A stretch of 64,000 nucleotides of DNA, taken from positions 5,808,001-5,872,000 of the forward strand of contig JAKSXM010000263.1 in NCBI GenBank assembly GCA_022575985.1. Reading direction: 5' to 3'. The notes under the pieces are model-generated. The model was not told the origin of the DNA and made no database searches. It saw only the letters and a program-made list of their open reading frames with translations. Below, piece after piece: positions 34,260-47,207 of the stretch (position 1 is the stretch's first letter; each line of letters opens with the position of its first letter). A program made the translations under genes and the position numbers. This stretch comes from Anagrus nilaparvatae. Its lineage: Eukaryota; Arthropoda; Insecta; Hymenoptera; Mymaridae.

Positions 34260-35510
34260 CTCTCTAAACACTATTCTGTAAATAAGTGTCCGAAATTACA
34301 GATTAACAGAGTATGGCCGATAATCCTCATTTTTTACAGTCTATGCTATGTAAATTTCTGAATTACAGAATAGACGAAATATTTTTATATCGAGGGGTAA
34401 ATAAAAAAACGATACTTTGAACCTCAAATCCACATAACAATAGAAATAGAAACTGTTCTTTGTTTGCCACTACAAAATTTTTGCCACCGCAAATATTTGC
34501 CGCTGCAGATCCAAAAAGAATTGTTCTATAATAAAAAAACGACACAACAAACCTTATACCTACATAACCCAAGGAAGTGGTCTATAATAAGAAAACGACA
34601 CGAAAAGTCTTACACCCTCATAACCTAAGGAAATGGTCTGTAAAAAAACCACGCTACAAGCCTTGCACCCACATAACCTAAGGAATTGGTCTATATTAAG
34701 AAAACGACACTGATTTAAAATATGGAAATTTAGCTAATAAATTCACTAATAAATTCACGATGCCTTAAAACTCTCCGCAGTCAAAAATAATTAATAAAAA
34801 TTATTTAAAATATTAGTATGTTAACCGAAAATCTCGGTTTTGGGGTCGATTATTTGGAATTCTGAAATTGGGCTAAAAAAATCGGGGTCAGCATGTCTCT
34901 GAAACCCTAGTGTCACAGTCAAGGATGATTAATTAAAATTTTAAAAATATTAATATTTTTACCGAATTTTGCGGTTTCGGTGTTCATTGATTGGAAATTT
35001 GGTTAAGAAATTCGAGCATGACCCTGAACCTTAAGTACCGCAGTCAAGAAAAATTAATTAAAATGTTTAAAAATATCATTTTTATCACCGAATTTTTCGG
35101 TGTTCGGGTCCATTATTTGGAATAAAGGCTAAAAAATTCGGGATCAGCGTGTCCATAAACCCCAAGTGTCGCAGTCAAGAATAATTAATTAAAAGTTTTT
35201 AAATTAATATTTTTTTTTACTAAATTTTGCGGTTTCGGAGTCAATTATTCGGAATTTTTGAATTTTATAACCGAATTTGAGCTCAGCGTACCCAAAAATC
35301 CCCGGAATTATATCTAAAAATAATTTTTTACTTTTTTTAAAAAATATAGTAAATAGCATTTAAAGTTAAGTACCCCTCGATATAAAAATATTTCGTCTAT
35401 TCTGTAATTCAGAAATTTACATAGCATAGACTGTAAAAAATGAGGATTATCGGCCATACTCTGTTAATCTGTAATTTCGGACACTTATTTACAGAATAGT
35501 GTTTAGAGAG
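34260..35510. mobile_element. TA-flanked MITE with two internal tandem arrays (1,251 bp)
   Basis: Terminal inverted repeats of about 135 bp start CTCTCTAAACACTATTCTG, with TA at 34258-34259 and 35511-35512. Inside, 34530-34730 holds three to four copies of a unit of about 65 bp (words cataacctaaggaa and tggtctataataag). 34800-35330 holds about four degenerate copies of a unit of about 130 bp (words gcggtttcgg, cgcagtcaagaa, taattaattaaaa). Confidence 0.8.
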
Positions 35511-35924
35511 TACTCAGCTTAAAATTTAAATATTGCAATTTGCAAATATTCTATGGGCTTCGGAAAAGAGGACCTTCATCTCAGCAATCACTGGTCGGAT
35601 TTACTTCATTTTTTTTTTAATTGATATCTCATCGTTAGTAGATAAAAAAATTATATTTTGTTAATGTAGCGAATTATCGATTTCGGAGTAATAACGATTC
35701 TAAAAGCTGGGCAGGTGCATTCTATTGTTCTATTGTTTTAAACTGTTTTAACCCCTATTCACGAATATTTATGGCGTCTTTGCTATTATTAAATAAGAAA
35801 AATAATATTTTTCGTGTTTCTTTCTTCTTAATTTGGTTTTTTATGCTTTCGGAGTCTACAACATCTGTTATGAGAAAAACAATATAACTTACAAATTTAA
35901 AAAAAAATGACATTTTTTATTTAA

Positions 35925-36396
35925 CACATGAAATGTGTTGATTAAGCTGCCTAAAAAGAACTTTAAATCGCAAAAATCCGCCAAAAAATGATCAACATAG
36001 AGGGTTAAAATCAAAAGGGTAAATTTTTTTGGCAGATAGACAAAAGAAATGATTTATGTATCAAGCTAAGAAGGGCAAGATTTAAAAAAAAAACCGTCTT
36101 TCCAAACTTGATTGTTTCACAGCGGGGTACTTCTTTTGTCTATCTGATCTCAAAATTTTTCTTTTCAGTTTTGCAAACAGATGAGAAAGTTTTAATTTCC
36201 ATTTGCAAATTTTTTCTAGTCTCAAAACTAATTAATTACCAATTTGAATTATAAAAATCGGACAAAAATTGACGCTGATATCAGCAAAACAAAAAACTTT
36301 ACCCTTTTGATTTTAACCCTTTATATTGACCATTTTTTGGCGGATTTTTGCGATTCAAAATTCTTTTTAGGCAGCTTAATCAGCACATTTCATGTG
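35925..36396. mobile_element. TTAA-flanked MITE, 472 bp, arms of about 100 bp
   Basis: Ends CACATGAAATGTG lie between TTAA at 35921-35924 and 36397-36400. The arms share gattaagctgcctaaaaag and cgccaaaaaatg in inverted orientation. Confidence 0.78.
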
Positions 36397-37537
36397 TTAA
36401 GGTAGTTCACCAGTAATTTAGACGACAATAGAAATCACTAAAAATTTTATAGGGGCTTTATATTATAATAATACATATAAAAATAAAATTTTAAGAAAAT
36501 TGTGGTTTTCGTTTAGGAGATACAAAGTTCCAAAGTTGAATTCTTATACATTGCAAGCATAGGAGCCGAGTCAAAAAACACGAGTTTGAGATTTTTATTT
36601 ACTGTCAACGCCGAAACTGAACAATAGATTTAAAAAAAAAAAATTTCAACAAGTAAATTAATTGTTGAAGAAACTTCTATTCGATTTTTAAATAAATTGT
36701 GGTTTTCGTATAAAAGATATTTTAATTAGAAATAATAAAAAGCCGATCAAAATTTTAAGGTGACAACGTCGACGTTTAAAATACATGCAAAATATTATAA
36801 TAATAATCATGTAAATAAAATCGCGCGCTTACAAATATTGTGCGACGTTGTCGTACTTTTTTTTTTATTTAATCTACCACGAAAAATGATCTGTCAAAAT
36901 ACAAGTTCTGAAGTACCCCCTCCCTATAAACATGTTCCATGTTAACAATAGAGCAATAGAATGCACCTGCCCAGATTTTAGAATCGTTATTACTCCGAAA
37001 TCGATAATTCGCAACGTTAACAATATATATTTTTTTTATCTACGAACGATGAGCTATCAATTAAAAAAAAATGAAGTAAATCCGAGCAGTGGTTGCTGAG
37101 ATGAAGGTCCTATTTTCCGAAGCCCATAGAATATTTGCAAATTGCAATATTTAAATAATAAATTATAAAAAAAAAACAGAGTATCGTGCACAAAAAAGGT
37201 GTGTTTCTCACTGGTTAAATTTTGGTCAAAAACAAATGATTCCTTCAACACTTTTTTTGGGTCTAAAGTCAAAGAGTAAAAAAAATATTCTTAAAATTCA
37301 CGTTTTTTTTTCTTTTTGCAATATAATCGCTTCTAAAATATTTGTGTTTAAATCATTTGAGACTGTAATAAAAATATAGTTAAATTTTTAGAAAAATTTT
37401 ATTCCATTAAATTATCTTTATTTTTGGCGAATTTATTAACAAAAAACTTGAGGTTCGCATCTTTTTCAAACCAATAGTAAATTGTTAATTTTAAAAATTA
37501 ATTAATAATATTTATTTCTTTCATTTTAATTTTCTAA

Positions 37538-37972
<435 letters not shown>

Positions 37973-38850
37973 AAATTGTTTAATTTCTAAAAAAAAGTCT
38001 ATTTAGTTGTAAAATTGAAAACAAGTTTTATTATTATAACCAAAATTACATTTAATTTTCAAATAGCATTGTCTTATAAAACAAAAATCATTCCTATTGA
38101 TAAATAATGTAATATATTTAAATATAATATTAAACAATACTGTAACAATTTTATACTAAAATTTTAAAATCAAAATAATACTGATCTTAGTTTTAAAATG
38201 CATTTAAAATTTTCGAATAGCTTATAAAAAACAATTTTCAATCTAAAGTAGCCTTCTCATTTCACCTACCTTTTTTTTATAAAAAATGTACATTGAAACT
38301 TATTTTTGAAAATAATTTTACTAATGTATTTAGCGGGCACCGTCGATTTTTCCGCATCCATTTTAATGTTAGAAATTTCTTTGAATAATCAACGCTCCCC
38401 ATAAAATTTCAAAACAAAAATAATAAAAAGAAAGTAAACAAAAATATTAAAAATAATAACAAATATGAAAAATATTTTTGGTGAAAATTTTAGAGAAATT
38501 TCAGTACCAACTTCTACGTCCTCGTACTTCTCCGTGACTGTTCACATCGGTCTTTTCACAGTGACTTGTTAAAGTGTAACTTTTTCCAACATTTAGTTTA
38601 GTGATTAGAATGCGGAATATGTTTATCAGATTCTACTAGCTTATAGAATTTCAAATTTGGTTACTTAAAAGTATGAATTTGGAGGTAATTTTCCAACTAC
38701 AATATTGAATTTATTGTATCTTTAATTCAATTGCGCCTTTGAAAAGTCATGTATTTTTTACTTGCAAGCAATTGCTGCAGTATAATTATTTCAGAGACCT
38801 GGAAAATGTGGAGAAGTAACAACTCTCCTCCTACCCTATTTACGCTCGTT
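37973..38850 (+). other. PRMT1 3' flank, no further gene seen
   Basis: Contains the PRMT1 3' UTR. I could not settle on a polyadenylation signal. No coding region or repeat is evident up to about 38850. Confidence 0.5.
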
Positions 38851-38929
38851 AATGATATACATCTCAACAGAGTTTTTATTTAACTGGCTTGATTTCATCG
38901 CTGACTTTGTCTTGTTTCAGGCTAAATAT

Positions 38930-40330
38930 ATGAGACTAGGTGAGAGGGGGGGCTCCGCCTCCCCTGGTTTATTCCCGGTTTTGTTGTTCTTGATTTTTTA
39001 TTATTATCATGTTGTTATTGTCCAAAATATATATCAATGCCAAAAAAAATTAACGCCTTGAAATAAGCTAAAGTTTTTTTTTTAATGTAGACCTTTTACC
39101 AGTTCATATGTGACCAATAAGATAAAATTTGTAGTAAATTCAAAGGAATTGCGTATTTTTGAAAATGGGCCAAATCAGGCTATTTTTAGACCTTTAAACA
39201 GACATATTTCGGGCCCATGAGGTGCTAGAGGACTAAAACTTTGGCTGAGGGACTTTCTTATCACCCCAAACTATACCCTAAAATTTGAGTTGAATATATA
39301 TAATATATAGTAAAAAATTTTAACTCATATGAATATATATAGTATTAAGATATAGTAAAAAATTTTAACTCATATGAATATTTGCATTGCTTAAAGAACT
39401 GTAGTGCCAGCGTTTTTCCTATATTTTAATTTTTAAAAAAATTTTAAATATCGTAGAAAAAGTAATTAAAACTAATATTAACTAATTTATTTTTTTAACG
39501 AAAAAAATTATATTATATCATTAATTTCTTGAATTTGTCTTATTTTTTATTATAATTATTTTATTATTTTAACCCAATCAATTTTTCGATTGACCCACAA
39601 ATAAATGATTAAAAATACTATAAAAAATAAAAAAATGAAAAAAATTTTTTTACCAGTGTTAAAAATATTTTATAAAATTTTAAAGATACCTCCGTTTTGA
39701 ATAAAAATTTCAGAGAATACGTAAAAATTAGTGCTGAATCGAATACTATGAAGTTCTATAGCAAAATTTTTCGATAGTCTCGAGATATTTCAATTTATGT
39801 TAAAATTTTTAAAAAATGTTATCAAGTTCAATAATACTAAAAATTAAATATATCAAAAACTACGCTAGCTAATCAGAAAATATAGGGCCTATGTCACCCG
39901 CATTTTTTTTTTCTTCATTTTGACGCCGGTTTTATGCCAATCGGTTCGGTGGTTCGTGAGTCATTAGGGTAAAAAAAAACAAACAAACCAGCAAACAAAC
40001 AAACAGACAAATAAATTTTCAGATATATATAGTATTAAGATAAGATTTGAGTTTACAGATTAAAGGAAAAAAGGGTGCCGGTGATAAAGGCAATATAATT
40101 TCTTATATGTCAAAATCTAAAAATTTATCGGAAAAATAAAATATTGGGAGCCCAAAATTTGATCTCTCAAAGATAGCTTTTTTTCCAAATTCACTACTGT
40201 AAATAACCTATTTTATTTTTGTAAATTGTATTAGTATTTAATTATTTTGTATTTGGAAAATAAAAATATAAAATAAATTAGGGGGCTCCGCCCCCTGCGC
40301 GCTACGCGCGCCAACCCCCGCAGAGTGATT
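38930..40330. repeat. Repeat-derived region with GC-rich hairpins and a LINE/SINE-type 3' tail
   Basis: ggggggctccgcctcccc at 38946-38963 and ggggctccgccccctgcgcg at 40282-40301 are similar GC-rich hairpin blocks. At about 39295-39375 a unit containing atagtaaaaaattttaactc is duplicated. The sequence at 39925-40045 (tgccaatcggttcggtggtt, then acaaacaaacagacaaataa) resembles the 3' tail of RTE-like LINEs or their SINEs. No intact ORF. Confidence 0.45.
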
Positions 40331-40659
40331 GAAGTATTGCGATAGTATATTTTTATAATCACTTGTAAGGCGTACCACAGTTTAGTAAAAAAAAAAAGTG
40401 GCAAAAAATCGGCTTCAAAAATCGGTATTAAAATATGCACATAAATGATAAATAAACCTAAAAAAAGTGTATTAGTATAATTTTAGATGGTTGTATGTAG
40501 TATAAAGAGGTGTTAGTCAACATTTGCAATTTAGTCAAAAAATGAAAAATTTGATTTTTCTATTTTTACTTATATTTTAAACTTAAACAAAGTATAAAAA
40601 ATATAGATTATATAAAAACATAAAAAAAACAACTTTATAATAATTGGTTAAATATAGAA

Positions 40660-41400
40660 AAAACCGCATTGGCCCAAAAGGACCACTTTGGCCCAATAGG
40701 TTCACTTTGGCCCAAAAGGACCATTTTGGCCCAAAAGGACCACTGTGGCCCAAAAGGTCCATTTTGGCCCAAAAGGACCACATTGGCCGAGAAGGTCCAT
40801 TTTGGTCCAAAAGGTCCATTTTGGCCCAAAAGGACCACATTGGCCCAAATGGACCAATTTGGCCCAAAAGGTCCATTTTGTCACAAAAGGTCCATTGGCA
40901 CAAAAGGTCCATTTTGGCACAAAAGGTCCATTGGCACAAAGGGCTCATGCGACATGGTTCATTTTGGCACAAAAAATCCAATTTGTCACAAAAGGTCCAT
41001 TTTGGCTCAAATGTCCATTGGCACAAAAGGTCCATTGGCACAAGAGGTCCATTGGCACAAAAGGTCCATTTTGGCCCAAAAGGACCACTTTGGCCCAATA
41101 GGTTCACTTTGGCACAAAAGGTCCATTGGCACAAAAGGTCCATTTTGGCACAAAATGTCCATTGGCACAAAGGGCTCATGCGACATGGTTCATTTTGGCA
41201 CAAAAAATCCAATTTGTCACAAAAGGTCCATTTTGGCTCAAAAGGTCCATTGGCACAAAAGGTCCATTGGCACAAAAGGTCCATTTTGGCACAAAAGGTC
41301 CATTGGCACAAAAGGTCCATTTTGGCACAAAAGGTCCATTGGCACAAAAGGTCCATTGGCACAAAAGGTCCATTGGCACAAAGGGCTCATGCGACAGCGG
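40660..41400 (+). repeat. Minisatellite, units of 16-19 bp
   Basis: More than 40 units of the form ttggcacaaaaggtcca or ttttggcccaaaaggacca. A higher-order block with gggctcatgcgacatggttc occurs at 40938 and 41170, with a partial third copy at 41380. It ends in a gcggcggcagcggcggcggc run. The many long ORFs on both strands here come from the repeat lacking stops. Confidence 0.93.
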
Positions 41401-41737
41401 CGGCAGCGGCGGCGGCGGTTATAACTTTATAATATATAGAGATAAACCAAATAAATAAGTAATATAATTTATAAAATTAAATAAAAATTAATCCCAAAAA
41501 GTTCTTATATCTTATTTTAAAAGTTTTAGACTTTTTATGGCAACAGATTTCAAAAATTAAAAAGTAAAAGGCTTTATGTTCTTGATTTCATTTTTTGAAA
41601 TCTACTGCTATTTTCATTTTCACTTTTTGGGAAGTCTAAAAATCTTTGCAGCATAATAAAAATGCTTGGGGTTACTCTTTTTTTGAAAGATCTCTATTCA
41701 CGCCAAATGTTAATTTATTTATTTTTATTTTTATTTT

Positions 41738-41767
<30 letters not shown>

Positions 41768-41768
<1 letters not shown>

Positions 41769-41790
41769 GGGCCCCTTCAAGAAGGGGCCT
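41768..41790 (-). other. Terminal hairpin of the LINE 3' UTR
   Basis: gggccccttcaagaaggggc lies directly against the A-tail and folds into a GC-rich stem. It may be the feature recognised by the RT during target-primed reverse transcription; that role is inferred from its position only. Confidence 0.6.
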
Positions 41791-42060
41791 TTTTCGTAGG
41801 ACGAGGAGAATGCATTTACGCATACCATACACGCGTACTGTATGGTTATGTGGGACTCAACCTCAAATTTGTATCTGGGGTTGCCCAGATATACACAATT
41901 GAGGAATTACAATACCCACTAAACTCCCCACCCTCCATGCATTTATGACAATGTCATAGAATCCGGACCGGGACTCCCTGTTTAGGTATTACTTCGGTCC
42001 GGAAACAATGCAGCCCAGGCATTTCTTTGCCATACCCTGTCAATAAAGGAGGAGACTCTC

Positions 42061-43718
42061 CTACGAGAGGAAACCTTCCTCCTTTTTTCCAATCAGTGTC
42101 GCCCGTACGTACTCTGCCACACTGTACCAGTTAGCGGCACTGCGCAGCATTTCCGGGACGACTACTTCCGGCCTCCATTCATCGAAGGGCGGTCGCCCTT
42201 CAGCGAAGCGAGGACACCCAAAAAAGGTGTGCTCAGCGGTATCCAGCTCGCCCGGGCAATGCAAGCATTCCGGAGATGTCACCTTGCTCCACTTGAAAAG
42301 CATATCGCGGAAATAACCGTGACCAGTTAGGAACTGTGTGAGGTAGAAGTCTACCTCTCCATGATCACGGTTCATCCAGCTTTCCAAATCGATGATAAGG
42401 CGGTGCGTCCAACGTCCCCTCGGGTCACCATTCCACCTATACTGCCAACATTCCATTGTGCGAGAGCGAGCGCGAACGGAAGCTACGTCGCGCTCTTCTT
42501 CCCCACGGTTGTAGATCGCCTGCCTTTCCAAGGCAAGCAGGTCGATGGGAATCACCCGAGCCACCACCTGGATCGCTGGCTCTGATACTGTCTTGTACGA
42601 GCAAGCGATTCGAAGTGCCCCCTGCCTCTGTACTGCCTTTAGTTTCTTGCAGTACTTTTTTATGCGGACATTGTCCGCCCACACCTCTGCACCGTAGAGC
42701 AAGATGGAGTTAACTGTCGTCATCAACAGCCTCCTCTTCTCAGATCTGGGACCGCCGATGTTCGTCATTAGCCACGAGAGGGACTTTGTCACCCGGCCAG
42801 CCTTTTCACAGGCCTGCTGGAATTGTCTATTGTAGGTCAACTTGTTATCCAAGAAGACCCCCAAATATTTGACCGATGGTTTGGTCTGGATCATAAGGGG
42901 ATTACCTCCGTCATCAAAGCTGATGCCGAATATGGTATCAACCCTTCTCCGGGTCAGAAGGACAATCTCCGTTTTCGGGACTGCCAGTCTTAGTCCGTGA
43001 TCCGACATCCAGCTATTGATAAGGCGCATGGCCTCATCCAAGGTATTCTGCTGGTCCTCTGGCTCTCGAGCTGTTATGGTTAGAGCAACGTCATCCGCGT
43101 ATCCGATCATGGAGCATCCATCCGGGAGCTCAATCTTTAGCAAGCCGTCGTAAAAGGCATTCCACAGATCAGGACCCAGAACTGAACCCTGCGCTATGCC
43201 TGCGCTTAATACTTTACCTCTTGTGCCATCGAGCGTGTCCCAGCGCAGGTATCGGTCCCGGAGGTAATCTCTGAGTATATTTCTCAGATAATCCGGAACT
43301 CTGAATACCTGCTCGAGGGAGTGCAACATATCGTCCCACTTAGCCGAGTTGAATGCGTTTTTCACATCCAACGTGACAAGCAGGACGTCCGGTTTAATAT
43401 CCGGCCGCACTTGTCTGGCCCTCATAACCACCTTCACGACCTGCTCGATGGCACCGATCGTGGAACGCCCCTCACGAAAGCCGTGTTGGTCGTCGCTAAG
43501 GTCACCCGCTTCCCTAATTGCTTGCCGCAATCTTCCTCTGACCATGCTCTCCATCACCTTGCCAATGGTATTTAACATACACAATGGTCTGTAAGATGAT
43601 GGAGATCCTGGTTCACCCTTTCCCTTGCTTATCAGAGCCAGACGGGCCACTTTCCAGTCCCTTGGAAAGGCGCCTGCCACGAGGCACGCGTTAAACATGC
43701 CAAGCAGGAGACCAGGGA
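42061..43718 (-). CDS. R1-like LINE ORF2, reverse transcriptase part (5'-truncated)
   Basis: Open from the truncation at 43718 to the stop at 42061; the first ATG is at 43698. Landmarks in order are WKVARLALISKGKG, SYRPLCMLNTIGKVME, DDQHGFREGRSTIGAI, LLVTLDVKNAFNSAKW, GIAQGSVLGPDLWN, catalytic IGYADDVAL, VKYLGVFLDNKL and a C-terminal zinc motif CLHCPGELDTAEHTFFGC. This is the ORF2 of an R1/I-type non-LTR retrotransposon, which copies its RNA at a nicked target. The endonuclease and the start are missing, so this copy cannot move by itself. No stop or frameshift is seen in the retained part. Confidence 0.9.
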
Positions 43719-43887
43719 TTAATTTATTTATTTTTATACAGATATTACAAAATTTATCTAAAAATACTCAAATTTGAATATTATTCACAAATAATATTGA
43801 ATATCCCAAAATACATTAACTAACGTTAGAAATGATAAATAAAATTGCTGTTATCAATATTTTAAATTTTTTTTTTAATTATTAATT

Positions 43888-45060
43888 ATGCCTAAATATA
43901 AAAAGCAAGGCTGTCATAGTAATGTAATAAAAGATTTATCTTTTCATTTTAAATGTTCTGGGTCTGGTGGATGTGACAAAAACTATCACATAAGTTTGAC
44001 AAAAATTATCCTTTACAAAATTGCAGTGCTTTTCTTTTCGATGAATCTATCTCAAATCTTTCTACTACAGCGATACAAACAAGCCCTCGAAACTCTTTAT
44101 TAAATGTGAATCTCACTCAGTTAGGTTCACAATCAACTACGCAGACACTTTCGATCTACTTCTTTACATCATCATATTCTCTACCTGTTACTACATCAAA
44201 CTTAATGCCTCTTTCTCTGTCAATTCCAACAAAGTCAACATATGTTATAACAAGTACAACAGCATCGTATATTACATCATTCACTACTACTGCAACTTCA
44301 TCTTCTAATACTCCTATTGTCACTTCAGCACCTTATTCTAATTTAAATCAAGGTACTAATCAGCCTACAAATACTTTCAATACTTTTAATCTAGAGGATG
44401 CAATGCAGATAGATGAACAAACTAATAATAACAATAATATTTAAGAAGTCTTAAATTTTAATGCAAGAGTAATAAAACCATTACATTTACCAATAATTTT
44501 TCTAATGGCTGATAAAATCCAATCATTGGATACAGTTGATGATCTATGACTCAAAATCTACCACAATCAACATCATGGGCAACTATAACAGTAGATGAAA
44601 AATTTTTACAAATTATGAATGGTATTTCAAATGTTCAGACTACGTGTAAAACTTTTCAGTTTCTTTTCAGTTGGACTATAACTCGTTAGTAAATAAATGC
44701 ACTTATTTAGAATCAGAGGTACGTCCGAACAGAGAGTACATAGCTGGAGTAAACAATGATTTATCTTCAATTGATAAAATAGCAACATTGGCATTTAATG
44801 CAGTCAAGGTTGCAGAATAGATGTTCAGAATATCCATGCGACGTTATCAACATCTGATGCTTAATTCTTTGAAACGGAAATAGTTAAAAGGCATACCAGC
44901 ACAATGTCAAATGGCTGATCGGTATCTCATTGCTATAAGAGCAGAGTATCTCATATACCACATAACAGAGGTTCGTGAATTAAAAATCAAAAATAATAAT
45001 ACACAGAAATAAAATTACTACAAACTGGTAATAAAATTATCGTCTTTCCAAGTCTAATAT
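43888..45060 (+). pseudogene. Decayed LINE ORF1-like gene (zinc finger plus FP-like end)
   Basis: The + strand opens with MPKYKKQGCHSNVIKDLSFH and a broken PHD-like zinc finger (FHFKCSG...CDKNYHIS). A Ser/Thr-rich segment follows (44106-44444), ending in LEDAMQIDEQTNNNN. Then come VNREYIAGVNNDLSSIDKIA-like words (about 44735-44815; R-E-Y order as read) and a tail with RELKIKNN and GNKIIVFPS. The layout resembles ORF1 proteins with an N-terminal zinc finger and FP-type C-terminus found in insect LINEs. Several frames and stops; not functional. Confidence 0.45.
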
Positions 45061-47200
45061 AGTAAATTGGAAGCTAGTTCTAACATTACTTTTTGCAGGT
45101 CACTGTCCTATAAGCTTTAGGTATAAATTTCTTAAAACTTCTGTATCCCCACGTTATAAAATAACTACCCTGCCAACATGAATATACCGAATTGTCCTGA
45201 CTAAACTACAAAAAAGGCTCTTTCGTATTTTGTAAAATACTAAACAGCGTTATTAGTATTTTATAAAATTTTCATAAGCTCTACTGCGTTTACAAATTAC
45301 TAAACATCGTCATTTGCATTTTTAAAACTATCAACGACCTAATTTATAATTTTCCTCAAATTTGGAACTGAAACGTATTTTGTAAACTACAAACAAGGCT
45401 CATTTAATATTTTTAAGGAAAATATACACAGTGTATATGAAATAATTTTATAAAGTGCGATTGTTATTATTATAATTATTTATAAATAATTATAATAAGA
45501 AACAATCATTTCTATTTTTTCAAATACGGTTTATTAGCAAAATTGGTCCAGTTGCCCACAATATGCGTTTTTCGTTTATTTATTGCAGTTTTTTCGGATT
45601 TTCAATTATTATATATATTTTTATGGTAGTTGTTATTAAATATTATTAAAAAAAAAGGAAGGAAAAAGGATGAGGAAAAGTGAGGTTAATTTATCAAACT
45701 TTATTTATTTAAAAACCTTGACTTGAGTCGTTTGTCTGAGCAGCGCGTCCTTTACGTTTTATTTATTTGTGCCTGCCCTGAAAAGGGCAGGGCTTATGAG
45801 GTTTTGCTGTCGCTGCTCAGTATACAGAAATATTAAAAAAAAATTAACTTTCACACATACACACACACAATCACACAAATAATTCAAAAGATACCTGGAT
45901 TTAAAACACTGACTGGACCACGTCCAGTCACGGCTTATCAGCCCACTGTTTGCACGCTGCAGGTGCGTTGTCCCTTGGCCAAGTACAATATCAAATACAA
46001 TTCTCACCAGGTATTTCCTATTTCCAATCCTACTTCACAGATCACAGACACACTTAAACGACGTTGAAAACCAAAAAATGAACAGCTCTAGCTTCCTCAG
46101 GAAAAATATTCTCTAGGTGGACCAGCAAAAACTATATGCGCACAGCACAACCTCTAAAAAGAGAATGAACGCTTGGAGCAACCGAAGTCTAAAGGGACGC
46201 CACCTCTCTCTATCTCTTTCCACGCGCGCGTTCATTGGCCGAAAATAAAGTTACTATACTAGGGACTTATTCTTGTAAAACACGAATTTATTATTTTTTT
46301 TTTTAAATTTAATAAATAAATAGACGCGAATATTAAATATTTTTTAACTTGAATCGCGAAATAAAGAAATTATACTATGATTAATCGTAATTAAACAATT
46401 CATGTTATTTTTATTGTTATAATTTGGTATAATTCTTATGGCATTACCGGTCGGTAACGCCATCTTCCCGATTCAACGAGAACTCGTCTTCCCCTACTGC
46501 TCTTTGCAATAGGAAAATGCGTGCTCTCGAAAATCGGGATATATTTTGAACGAAAATTAGAAATATTTGTTAACAGTAGTTAAAAACGAATTTAATATCT
46601 TTTTTGCTGAAAATGGTACAGTTGCATACAATAGGAAACTTCTAGATCAATTTTAATAGTTTTCTGGGGATTTTTATTACTCGCGCAAAAAAACCATGAT
46701 GGTTTACCAGATGGTTAACCACCAAGTATTTACACATAATATTTTACATTTATACAAAAAGTAAATCAATAGTCAATTGTTGAGTATTTTTCTGAAATAC
46801 AAGCTAATTAACAGCCCGAGAAGGCCTGGGCAACCTTCTCAAAACAAGAATAAAATAAACGTAAGACCAGAATCTGGTCCATTACATTGGCATCCCTTGT
46901 GTCGGGAAGTTAATTAGCTAAATTTCAGAAAAATTGCTCAAAATTAAGCTATTTTAATTTTACATTTTTTTGCAATTTCATTTTTTTTAAACTTTTTTCT
47001 ATATATAAAAATAATGCGAAACTATAGTTTCTCAAACAGATTCACTTGTTTAGTGAGCTAAAGAGTTAACAAGTTTATGCATATTTTATTTTTATATACA
47101 ATTAACGAAGTTTAAAAAAAAATATTTTTTAAGTAACTAATTTAAAGTCTTCGAAGAACCTGCATCCAGTTCCTCGATAGTAAAATATGGATAATAATTT
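45061..47200. other. Intergenic sequence with small hairpins
   Basis: A GC-rich hairpin gcctgccctgaaaagggcag is at 45770-45789. An imperfect inverted repeat at about 46785-46940 (gctaattaacagcccgag with cgggaagttaattagc) looks like a small MITE. No supported genes. Confidence 0.45.
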
Positions 47201-47207
47201 TATATTT

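Larger units (their letters stand above)
33969..37472. mobile_element. Second element with long terminal inverted repeats (about 520-bp arms)
   Basis: The left arm is 33969-34259 plus 35513-35737, interrupted by a MITE. The right arm is about 36943-37472. Outer ends start GGTTTGAAAAAGATGC. The right arm shows the uninterrupted MITE target (gcacgatactc in inverse). No transposase is visible inside. A further TTAA MITE (35925-36396) is nested in the interior. Confidence 0.78.
41710..43737 (-). mobile_element. Young 5'-truncated R1-like LINE with 19-bp target duplication
   Basis: Element sequence at about 41729-43718 on the - strand is flanked by 19-bp direct repeats ttaatttatttatttttat (41710-41728 and 43719-43737). 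The 3' end is an A-tail (T-run on + at about 41729-41767). It is truncated inside ORF2, so only the RT C-terminal two-thirds and the 3' UTR (41793-42060) remain. It is the same family as 27150-30149 but without lesions. Confidence 0.92.

Noticed and set aside
40583..41458. Several ORFs of 66-262 codons on both strands
   Set aside because: All are translations of the 16-19-bp minisatellite, which has few stops in any frame. No domain or splice context.
44106..44444. Ser/Thr-rich 112-codon ORF as an independent mucin-like gene
   Set aside because: It sits between other pieces of a decayed LINE ORF1 on the same strand.
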